Source: Bifidobacteriaceae bacterium | GTDB taxonomy: Bacteria; Actinomycetota; Actinomycetes; Actinomycetales; WQXJ01 | Assembly (NCBI GenBank): GCA_031256885.1 | Contig: JAIRPS010000242.1 | Coordinates: forward strand, 1-7,356 | Length of the DNA stretch: 7,356 bases | Reading direction: 5' to 3' | Shown: piece after piece, positions 1 through 5,899 of the stretch | How positions within the stretch are numbered: the first letter of the stretch is position 1 | How the letters are laid out: every line of letters starts with the position of its first letter | Translations under genes and position numbers: made by a program | The notes under the pieces: generated by a model | Database searches by the model: none | What the model was told of the DNA's origin: nothing | The model's input: the letters and a program-made list of their open reading frames with translations, nothing else

Positions 1-2259
1 GTCAACGGCGGCAGCCAAATTGTTTGGATCATGCTGGTTTACCGCTCTGACCTGGCGCTATCTAGCGCCGACGGCGTGGTTACTGCTTCAACCACCACAC
101 CTGAAGATAACCTTGCTAACAATACTGATCAAGCCAAAATTCTGATTGATGATCCAGTCACCCGCTTAGAAGCTGAAAAAACGGCTGCTAGCGGTAATGG
201 CGCTAATGGCGAAATTGTCGCTGGCGAAAGTTTCAGTTTCACCATTACTGTACGGGTTGCGCCGCAACCAATTAGCACTAACCCATACCAGGCACCAGCC
301 GACGCTCTTGACGTGCAATTTGTTGATAACTTACCGACTGGTTTCAGCGCGAGCAGCGTAACAACCACTCAAGGTTCATGTGTGATAGGCACATCTGGTT
401 CATCAATCAACTGCTCGCTCGGCCGGTTGGGTGGCCCACTTTCAGTGGTGAACCAGGTGGCTGCGATCACTATTCAAGGCCAGGTTTCCACCGCAACCGC
501 ACCAGGAACAGTTACCAACACAGCCCATCTGAGTACTGCCACAGATTTACCGCCAGGCGAATACCCACCTGAACCAAGTGTTGATGTCAAGGTGGAACAC
601 CATACTGATCTTCATCAACTGAAAACCGCCAACACGGTTGCCTGCCCCAGCGATCCCAGCCGGGACTGTTTCCTGGCTGGTGGGCAGGCTTCTTGGACAT
701 TAACCACAGTCAATCAGGGGCCATCTGATGCTCTCGAAGCCTATGTGACCGATGATCTGAACCCCGGTTTGGAATTCGACGCTGCCGCATCCGATTCCCG
801 CTGCCAAGTGACCAGTGGTACGCCAGCAACCGGTCAAACCATTCGTTGTGTGGTGGCTGATCCCACCGCTGTTCCGGCAACAATACTTGCAGCCGGCCAA
901 AGCGTTTCGCTAGTGATTGCGGCAAATATCCCGTCTTATGCATTAGTGCAAGATCAAGCGCCCACACCTGGTAATAATTTGACGCAAACAGCCAACAGCG
1001 CAACCGTTCACCTGCCGCCACCAGCGATTGACCCAAATATTCCGAATAACACCACCAGCCCGCCAGTAGTAGTACCAATCGAAGATCAGGCAGATGAGCA
1101 ACTGGTTGGTTCTATTTCCGCCACGCAGGTGGTGGCTGGCTCAACCGTTGTTTACACATTCACCGGTCTGAACGCTGGCCCGGCAGCTGTCAAAGACCCA
1201 GTTACTGTGATTACTTTCCCACCCGGCTTTACCCTGATTGATTTAACTGTGCCAGCGGATTTGATAACCTGCGCACAAGCAGCGGCTGGTGTGCCAGTGG
1301 TTTACACCGTGACCTGCCGCACAATCGCTGCAGGACCGCGCGGTGCGATTGCTGAACCAGGCATTCCCGCCACCGGTATGGCAACCTTACTTGTGCCAAC
1401 CGATGAGCCAGGCGGCACATACACCACAACCGCGCAGGTGGCAACACCAACCGCTGAGACACGCTACGACAACAACAGTGTGACATTAGATTTGACGATT
1501 CAGGCACAAGCCGACCTTGCAGTCACCAAAACGCTGATCACCGACCCAATTCACCCCGGCCAGCCAGTGGTTTTCGGTTTGCAAGTAACCAACCACGGGC
1601 CTTCAATTGCCCATGATGTAGTCCTGGCTGACCTGCTACCAGATTTCACTACAGTTCTCAGCGCTACTGGTGCTGATGGCAGCAATCCTTGCGTGGCGGT
1701 TGAAAACGAAGTTGATACCAACCAATCAGCTGCCTGCCGTTTAGGTGATTTGGCAGTTGGCCAAACAGTTAGTGGGCAGCTCACTTTGCAGCTTGACTCT
1801 GCGGCGACGGGCACGTTAACAAACCAAGCGATTGTTGGCGCTGACGGATTTGATCCAGTGATCGAAAACAATCAGTCAGCAGTTAGTGGGCCAATTCAAC
1901 CAGTCACCTCAATCACGCCGCCGCCAGCTTCCGCCAGCGCCACCCCCACAACACCTGCTGCCAGCTCACCCGCACCTGTCGCCAGCTCACCCGTTCCTTC
2001 AGCCAGCGGCAGCGATGACACAACGGTATACAACCCTGATCCAAGCCAACCCAGTAGCGCCAGTCCGACACGGCGAGCCACCATCAGTCCGCCGGCCAGC
2101 CCCAGCCAAACGGCTAAACCAGCCGGCTCAGGCAGCCTTGCTAACTCGGGTTTGAACCAACAAACCTGGCTGCTGGCGGTGATCGGTGTCAGTTTGTTGC
2201 TACTTGGTACCTTTGGTATTTGCTGGTCCAACCGGCGTCGTAAACGCTCCCAACGTTAG
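1..2259 (+). CDS. DUF11-repeat cell-wall surface protein, 5'-truncated
   Basis: The reading frame is open to the first base, and residues before the first ATG (position 31) already fit a repeat end, so the true start lies upstream. I see the tail of one repeat and then four DUF11-like beta-sandwich repeats, roughly 157-590, 595-1080, 1090-1500 and 1507-1890. Most repeat ends carry an Asn-Asn motif (LANNT, IPNNT, YDNNS, IENNQ). Each full repeat has a cysteine pair; the spacing is 10 residues in the first and 14 in the others, and the second repeat has an additional close pair. Positions 1895-2130 encode a Pro/Ser/Ala/Thr-rich stalk. The C terminus has LANSG (2137-2151), a hydrophobic helix and a tail ending RRRKRSQR, which is the layout of a sortase substrate. 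LANSG resembles the LAxTG signal of class E sortases, with Ser for Thr. The protein is probably exported and wall-anchored as an adhesin or stalk, but its ligand is unknown. No sortase gene is in the window. Confidence 0.85.
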   Translation, partial: VNGGSQIVWIMLVYRSDLALSSADGVVTASTTTPEDNLANNTDQAKILIDDPVTRLEAEKTAASGNGANGEIVAGESFSFTITVRVAPQPISTNPYQAPADALDVQFVDNLPTGFSASSVTTTQGSCVIGTSGSSINCSLGRLGGPLSVVNQVAAITIQGQVSTATAPGTVTNTAHLSTATDLPPGEYPPEPSVDVKVEHHTDLHQLKTANTVACPSDPSRDCFLAGGQASWTLTTVNQGPSDALEAYVTDDLNPGLEFDAAASDSRCQVTSGTPATGQTIRCVVADPTAVPATILAAGQSVSLVIAANIPSYALVQDQAPTPGNNLTQTANSATVHLPPPAIDPNIPNNTTSPPVVVPIEDQADEQLVGSISATQVVAGSTVVYTFTGLNAGPAAVKDPVTVITFPPGFTLIDLTVPADLITCAQAAAGVPVVYTVTCRTIAAGPRGAIAEPGIPATGMATLLVPTDEPGGTYTTTAQVATPTAETRYDNNSVTLDLTIQAQADLAVTKTLITDPIHPGQPVVFGLQVTNHGPSIAHDVVLADLLPDFTTVLSATGADGSNPCVAVENEVDTNQSAACRLGDLAVGQTVSGQLTLQLDSAATGTLTNQAIVGADGFDPVIENNQSAVSGPIQPVTSITPPPASASATPTTPAASSPAPVASSPVPSASGSDDTTVYNPDPSQPSSASPTRRATISPPASPSQTAKPAGSGSLANSGLNQQTWLLAVIGVSLLLLGTFGICWSNRRRKRSQR
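1960..2001 (+). repeat. Imperfect 21-bp tandem repeat in the stalk region
   Basis: Two adjacent 21-base units (1960-1980 and 1981-2001) share their first 13 bases, GCCAGCTCACCCG, and encode ASSPAPV followed by ASSPVPS. A third partial unit begins at 2002. The unit is a whole number of codons, so copy-number change would lengthen or shorten the Pro/Ser-rich stalk without breaking the frame. It is short and degenerate, so it may be only low-complexity coding bias. Confidence 0.5.
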
Positions 2260-2267
2260 TCACTGTT

Positions 2268-2294
2268 GGTTGATCAGGCCAGCGGCGTTCAACC
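2268..2294. other. Weak inverted repeat between surface-protein gene and dop
   Basis: GGTTGA (2268-2273) pairs with TCAACC (2289-2294) around a 15-base loop, nine bases after the surface-protein stop codon. Its place suits a transcription end, but there is no T-run after it and the stem is only six pairs, so a factor-independent terminator is not well supported. Confidence 0.25.
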
Positions 2295-2321
2295 GTTGCG
2301 TTGGCTAGATCTCCACTGCTC

Positions 2322-2327
2322 TAAACT
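2322..2327 (+). promoter_or_regulatory. Possible -10 element of dop
   Basis: TAAACT matches the -10 consensus at four of six positions and lies six bases before the GTG at 2334. Transcription starting about seven bases downstream would begin at or next to that GTG, giving a leaderless mRNA. No Shine-Dalgarno sequence precedes either GTG 2334 or ATG 2346. A -35 box is poor: TTGGCT (2301-2306) has a 15-base spacer, shorter than usual. Confidence 0.4.
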
Positions 2328-2333
2328 GGCCAA

Positions 2334-3782
2334 GTGACCACACAAATGATCGGCTTAGAAACCGAATACGGCATTATGGCAGCGGCTGACCCCAGCATCA
2401 CCCCAATGCTGGCATCGGCTTTGCTGGTGTGGGCCTACCGCGACAGCGGTGTACCCTGGGCGGCCTGGGATTATTCAGCAGAAGATCCGTTAGCAGACGC
2501 GCGCGGTTTTCACCTTCAACGGGCGGCCGCGGACCGAAGCATGCTGACTGATCATGCGCCAATAGTGCCTGCTCCGAGCCGACCAACTGCCACCCCGGGG
2601 CAGGGTGGACCAACCGCCATCGTTATTGCTAACGGCGCAAGATTATATGTGGACCATGCCCACCCGGAATATTCCGGCCCAGAATGCTCCACTGCTTTAG
2701 AAGCTGCCCTCTGGGATGCGGCTGGTGACCGAATTGTTCAAAATGCTGCTGAAACGTTAGCGGCAACCGGAGGGCCGCACCTCGATCTTTACAAAAACAA
2801 TACCGACGGCAAGGGGGCTGCTTATGGCTGTCATGAGAACTATTTAGTACCCCGAACAATACCGTTTTCAAAAATTGTTGATTTCCTGACACCATTTTTG
2901 GTGACGCGGCAGATCATAACTGGTTCAGGGCGAGTTGGCCTAGGACCAAAATCTGAGAAACCGGGTTTTCAGCTTTCACAACGGGCCGATTTTGTGGAGA
3001 CGGAAATTGGTTTAGAAACCACGCTGCGCCGTCCCATCATCAACACCCGTGACGAGCCGCATTCTGATCCCAACCAGTGGCGCCGTTTACACGTGATTGT
3101 CGGCGACGCAACGGTTTTACCAATCGCCACCTATTTACGGGTCGGTATTACCAGTCTGGTTTTAGAAGCACTGATTCAAGGCGGTGATTTGGGTGATCAT
3201 CTACGTTTAGCCGCACCGGTTGATGCTTTCCACCAGGTGAGCCGCGATTTGACTTTACAACAATCTTTACCAATGGCGGATGGCAGCCGGCGCAGCGCTC
3301 TGAGCATTCAACATGAATACTGCGCACTGGTCAGTCAAATTGTTGGATCAAACGATCTTTTAGAGCGCTGGTCTACCCTCTTAGATCAGCTTATTGAAGA
3401 CCCAGCTAACGCTGCCCGTCAAATCGAATGGTTAGCGAAATATCAACTGCTCGATGGTTTGCGCCAACGCGCCGGCTGTGATTGGTCCAATCCGCGTTTA
3501 CAGGCTGCCGATCTCCAATGGGCAGCTCTCGACCCGGCTCGCTCACTCGCCGCCCGGCTGATTGCGGCTGGTCGGGTTGAACCCTTGTTCACAGATGAGC
3601 AGGTTACTGCCGCCATGATGCAACCACCGCAAACCACCCGAGCCGGCCGGCGTGGCCGCGCCGTAGCGGAGGGCACCGCAATATCTGCCGGCTGGGACCG
3701 CCTAGTTCTTAGATCCGGTCAGGTTGTGCCGCTAACCGAGTTGTTGGCGTCGGATTACTGCGTCGCTAACCGGCCAATCTGA
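2334..3782 (+). CDS. dop: Depupylase / Pup deamidase (Dop)
   Basis: Dop deamidates the C-terminal Gln of the protein modifier Pup to Glu and also removes Pup from tagged proteins; it is related to the Pup ligase PafA and to glutamine synthetase-like enzymes. Numbered from the GTG start, the product has the N-terminal Mg/ATP-site motif GLETEYGI (residues 7-14), the segment YVDHAHPEYS with the putative catalytic Asp107, the motif KNNTDGKGAAYGCHENYL with His167, then GSGRVGLGP, FQLSQRADF and INTRDEPHSD. A roughly 40-residue proline-containing segment between DARGF and NGARLYVD occupies the place of the Dop-loop, which separates Dop from PafA. Length is 482 residues, slightly below the roughly 500 of mycobacterial Dop; the last helical segment seems absent and no alternative frame restores it. 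GTG 2334 is chosen because of the -10 element; ATG 2346 is also plausible. No pup, prcBA or pafA is adjacent. The cytosolic enzyme would need Pup encoded elsewhere. Confidence 0.95.
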   Translation: MTTQMIGLETEYGIMAAADPSITPMLASALLVWAYRDSGVPWAAWDYSAEDPLADARGFHLQRAAADRSMLTDHAPIVPAPSRPTATPGQGGPTAIVIANGARLYVDHAHPEYSGPECSTALEAALWDAAGDRIVQNAAETLAATGGPHLDLYKNNTDGKGAAYGCHENYLVPRTIPFSKIVDFLTPFLVTRQIITGSGRVGLGPKSEKPGFQLSQRADFVETEIGLETTLRRPIINTRDEPHSDPNQWRRLHVIVGDATVLPIATYLRVGITSLVLEALIQGGDLGDHLRLAAPVDAFHQVSRDLTLQQSLPMADGSRRSALSIQHEYCALVSQIVGSNDLLERWSTLLDQLIEDPANAARQIEWLAKYQLLDGLRQRAGCDWSNPRLQAADLQWAALDPARSLAARLIAAGRVEPLFTDEQVTAAMMQPPQTTRAGRRGRAVAEGTAISAGWDRLVLRSGQVVPLTELLASDYCVANRPI

Positions 3783-3854
3783 CCGGTAGGTGCGGGTAAA
3801 CAGATATCGACCACTGGTGCATACCACCTGACTGGCGGCCTGTGAACATCCTGG

Positions 3855-4259
3855 TCATGATTGGGGTAGGCCGAGGATTCGGGATACTCCCGCAGTTTGA
3901 GCAGTGGCAGCCAGACGTTTATCGAAGGTTGCTAAGGCGTCAAGGCGGAGGGCTAAGTGCAGCACAACGGCATCGGGCATGCGCAGAGTTGAGTGTTTGG
4001 CGCGCAGTTTGGCGAGCGCTAGGCCATCACCTGGGTTGATTGGCTGTGGTTTGACGCCGAGCGCTGCCAGGTCATTGAGAAACTGTGTTGCTTCGCCTCG
4101 AATAACACGGTGGACAAGTGTTTCAGCCAAGGTTAGCTCGGAAATCATCAGGTCTTCATCATTAGCAATTGCCTCACTGATTAGCTGATTGGCTGGTTGG
4201 TGGAGCGGGTGACTGGCATCTTGCAGCGCTATTAGAACATTAGCGTCAAGTGCTATCAT
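3855..4259 (-). CDS. vapC: PIN-domain ribonuclease toxin, VapC-like
   Basis: The 134-residue product has the size and acidic pattern of a PIN-domain toxin: LDANVL at the N terminus with Asp5, LTLAETLV with Glu46, RMPDAVVLHLAL with Asp96, and ATFDKRL with Asp113. These four acidic residues are the usual metal-binding active site. VapC toxins are Mg/Mn-dependent endoribonucleases that cut tRNA, rRNA or other RNA when not held by their antitoxin; the target here cannot be predicted. The ATG at 4259 overlaps the stop codon of the upstream gene as ATGA, the typical toxin-antitoxin coupling. A GTG nine bases further upstream (4268) would add MAG but is less likely because PIN toxins normally start just before the first Asp motif. 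The gene converges on dop, with a 72-base gap and no clear terminator between them. All catalytic residues are present, so the toxin looks intact. Confidence 0.9.
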   Translation of the reverse strand: MIALDANVLIALQDASHPLHQPANQLISEAIANDEDLMISELTLAETLVHRVIRGEATQFLNDLAALGVKPQPINPGDGLALAKLRAKHSTLRMPDAVVLHLALRLDALATFDKRLAATAQTAGVSRILGLPQS

Positions 4260-4513
4260 TCCGGCCACTCATTGCGCAATTGCTCAAGATAATCAGTTGG
4301 GTAGACACAAGATCCAGCCAATCGGTTTAGCGCGGCGCAACGTTTGTGCCGCCGGGCAATCTTTTGCTGCTCAACACTGCGTCCACCCTCTTCAAGCAGT
4401 GCTCGTAAAGCTTTTGATCGGTCGTTGATGCCCCAGAAAACGGTGGCTTGGTCAAGCAGATTAGCCAACCAACCGGTATCTGTCAGTGTGTGTCGCGGTT
4501 TTGTGGTAGGCAC
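4256..4513 (-). CDS. Putative antitoxin partner of the PIN toxin, VapB-like
   Basis: This small gene (85 residues from GTG 4513; a TTG directly before it at 4516 would add one) overlaps the PIN toxin by four bases, the normal antitoxin-first order. The stretch GINDRSKALRALLEEG resembles the second helix of ribbon-helix-helix DNA-binding antitoxins, though the N-terminal strand is not textbook, so the family is uncertain. The middle is rich in Arg/Lys/Gln. The C terminus, with YLEQLRNEWPE, is Trp-containing and acidic, as expected of a segment that wraps and blocks the toxin. The likely role is to neutralise the PIN protein and, with it, repress their shared promoter. The assignment rests mainly on gene order, size and overlap rather than on a recognised family. 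Confidence 0.75.
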   Translation of the reverse strand: MPTTKPRHTLTDTGWLANLLDQATVFWGINDRSKALRALLEEGGRSVEQQKIARRHKRCAALNRLAGSCVYPTDYLEQLRNEWPE

Positions 4514-4521
4514 CAAGTAAG

Positions 4522-4527
4522 AGTATC
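4522..4527 (-). promoter_or_regulatory. Possible -10 element of the toxin-antitoxin operon
   Basis: Read on the minus strand, GATACT lies eight bases before GTG 4513 and five before TTG 4516, so transcription would start on or beside the start codon. No Shine-Dalgarno sequence is present. The expected -35 position, about 4545-4550, has no good consensus and falls inside the adjacent palindrome. Confidence 0.4.
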
Positions 4528-4528
4528 A

Positions 4529-4553
4529 CACCTAGACATGGTGCTGCACCTAG
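4529..4553. promoter_or_regulatory. Operator-like palindrome and direct repeats before the antitoxin gene
   Basis: CACCTAG occurs twice, at 4529-4535 and 4547-4553, exactly 18 bases apart. Between and overlapping them is the perfect inverted repeat GGTGC-T-GCACC (4540-4550). The cluster would cover the -35 to -10 spacer of the antitoxin promoter. Autorepression through such sites is usual for VapBC pairs, so this is a reasonable binding site for the antitoxin or the complex. That link is inferred. Confidence 0.4.
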
Positions 4554-4638
4554 CGGCTTTCCGACAACAAGCCCCAGGCGCTCCACCCCGTGAGCTGAGA
4601 CCCGGGGACTAGAACTGTGCAGTTGCCTAACCTTTTTG

Positions 4639-4667
4639 CTGACAATCGCCGGCAGGCGTCTTAGCGT
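4639..4667 (+). promoter_or_regulatory. Predicted pheST promoter
   Basis: CTGACA (4639-4644, five of six matches to the -35 consensus) is followed after exactly 17 bases by TAGCGT (4662-4667), which keeps the T-A...T core of an actinobacterial -10 box. Transcription would begin near 4674-4675, about 21 bases before GTG 4696. Just upstream is a short inverted repeat, AACTG-TG-CAGTT (4613-4624), of unknown meaning. I see no T-box or phenylalanine-rich leader peptide. Confidence 0.5.
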
Positions 4668-4695
4668 GACGGTGGGGCGTGACACAATTACGGGC

Positions 4696-5898
4696 GTGAA
4701 AGACCAACCTGGTGACACCAGCACCGTCCCGCCGTCTAACGGTCAGCCCGCAATGCCGGCACAAGCATCACCGCCGCATGACTTGGCAGACTCCGCGTCA
4801 CAACCGGTTGCAGCGCCCGACCCCGCCGCGGTCGCTGCCGCTGTTGCTGAAGCAATTGCCGCCATCGGCAATGCTCAAGACCTGGCTGAGCTCAAAACGG
4901 TGCGTTCGGCTCACCTCGGTGAACGCTCGGCTCTCAGTTCGGCTAATCGTCAGATCAAACAATTGCCGCCAGCCCAACGGCCGGCTGCTGGCCAATTGCT
5001 TGGTGAAGCAAAAAAGCAGGTAGCACAGGCTTTGGCGCAACGCCAAGCGGCTTTGGAAGTAGTCGCGGCTGAGCAGGTGCTGGCGCAGCAGCGGGTTGAT
5101 GTGACCTTGCCAACTGCTCGTTGGCCACAGGGGGCTCGTTTCCCCTTAGAAAGTCTGATGGAACGAATCAGTGATGTTTTTGTCTCGCTGGGCTGGGATA
5201 TTGCTGAGGGGCCAGAGGTTGAGGCGGAATGGTTCAATTTCGATGCCTTGAACTTTGGCCCGGACCATCCGGCGCGTCAGATGCAAGACACTTTCTACGT
5301 TGCCCCAGTCGGCTCAAACCTGGTGTTGCGCACACATACATCACCAGTCCAGGCTCGGACCTTACTCCAACGCGGCGTGCCAGTTTATATTGCGGTGCCG
5401 GGTAAAACTTTCCGTACCGATGAGTTAGACGGTACCCACACTCCAGTGTTTCACCAGTTGGAAGGGTTAGCGGTCGACCGGGGGTTGACCATGGCGCATC
5501 TGCGCGGCACGCTGGCTCATCTGGCTGAACAAATGTTTGGTAAAGGCCTGAAAACTCGCCTGCGACCAAGCTTTTTCCCCTTCACTGAACCAAGCGCGGA
5601 AATGGACTTGCAATGTTTTGTTTGCCGTGGACAGGGCAATGACCCCAGTAAAACCGGCTTGTCGGGCAGTCAAGTGTGTCGCACATGTGGCGGTAACGGT
5701 TGGATTGAATGGGGTGGCTGCGGCATGGTTGACCCCAATGTCTTGATTGCTACGGGCATTGACCCTAATGAATATCAGGGTTTCGCATTCGGACTGGGCA
5801 TTGAACGTACCGCCATGTTCCGCCATGGCATTGCCGACATGCATGACATGGTTGAGGGCGATCTACGCTTCTCACTGCACTACGGAACGGAGAACTAA
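4696..5898 (+). CDS. pheS: Phenylalanyl-tRNA synthetase alpha subunit
   Basis: PheS is the catalytic subunit that activates phenylalanine with ATP and charges tRNA-Phe as part of the cytosolic alpha2beta2 enzyme. The product shows an N-terminal coiled-coil-type region containing HLGERSALSS, then class II synthetase motifs: FNFDALNFGPDHPARQMQDTFY, RTHTSPVQ, the motif 2 region FRTDELDGTHTPVFHQLEGL, FFPFTEPSAEMD, and motif 3 FGLGIERTAMFRHGI. From GTG 4696 it is 400 residues, longer than the roughly 340 of mycobacterial PheS. Two parts account for this: an N-terminal Pro/Ala/Ser-rich extension of about 40 residues, and an insert with CFVC (Cys307, Cys310) and CRTC (Cys328, Cys331) that looks like a zinc knuckle. 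Similar cysteine inserts occur in PheS of some other bacteria. The start is uncertain: GTG 4672, GTG 4696 and ATG 4753 are in frame and none has a strong ribosome-binding site; I chose 4696 because it lies just after the predicted transcription start. An upstream TTG at 4636 would overlap the predicted -35 element. It is followed by pheT after one base. Confidence 0.96.
   Translation: MKDQPGDTSTVPPSNGQPAMPAQASPPHDLADSASQPVAAPDPAAVAAAVAEAIAAIGNAQDLAELKTVRSAHLGERSALSSANRQIKQLPPAQRPAAGQLLGEAKKQVAQALAQRQAALEVVAAEQVLAQQRVDVTLPTARWPQGARFPLESLMERISDVFVSLGWDIAEGPEVEAEWFNFDALNFGPDHPARQMQDTFYVAPVGSNLVLRTHTSPVQARTLLQRGVPVYIAVPGKTFRTDELDGTHTPVFHQLEGLAVDRGLTMAHLRGTLAHLAEQMFGKGLKTRLRPSFFPFTEPSAEMDLQCFVCRGQGNDPSKTGLSGSQVCRTCGGNGWIEWGGCGMVDPNVLIATGIDPNEYQGFAFGLGIERTAMFRHGIADMHDMVEGDLRFSLHYGTEN
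5889..5892 (+). promoter_or_regulatory. Ribosome binding site of pheT
   Basis: GGAG lies seven bases before the ATG at 5900, inside the last codons of pheS. It is the only clear Shine-Dalgarno sequence in the window and fixes the pheT start, as expected for a gene inside an operon. Confidence 0.75.
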
Positions 5899-5899
5899 A

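Noticed and set aside
31..33. ATG at 31 as the start of the surface protein
   Set aside because: The frame is open upstream, the first residues sit inside a repeat end, and no signal peptide or ribosome binding site is present there.
710..1078. A 122-residue open frame on the minus strand inside the surface-protein gene
   Set aside because: It lies opposite a clear repeat-containing coding region, has no recognisable domain and no ribosome binding site; it follows from the biased codon use of the sense gene.
2334..3782. PafA (Pup ligase) as an alternative identity for the dop gene
   Set aside because: The Dop-loop-like insert and the Dop-type motifs around YVDHAHPEYS and GCHENYL fit Dop better.
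3783..3854. Search for pup or a bidirectional terminator between dop and the toxin gene
   Set aside because: The 72 bases are too short for pup and contain only TGGT-GCAT-ACCA, a four-pair hairpin without a T-run.
3842..4188. Forward-strand open frames of 65 and 94 residues across the toxin region
   Set aside because: They overlap the PIN toxin, whose four catalytic acidic residues and coupled upstream gene make the minus strand the coding one.
4586..4607. Hairpin CCCCG/CGGGG and nearby pairing in the 4517-4695 intergenic region as a tRNA, T-box or riboswitch
   Set aside because: The stem is five pairs with a 12-base loop. There is no T-arm motif, no T-box sequence and no phenylalanine-rich leader peptide.
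5467..5844. A 125-residue open frame on the minus strand inside pheS
   Set aside because: It is antisense to strongly conserved PheS motifs and shows no domain of its own.
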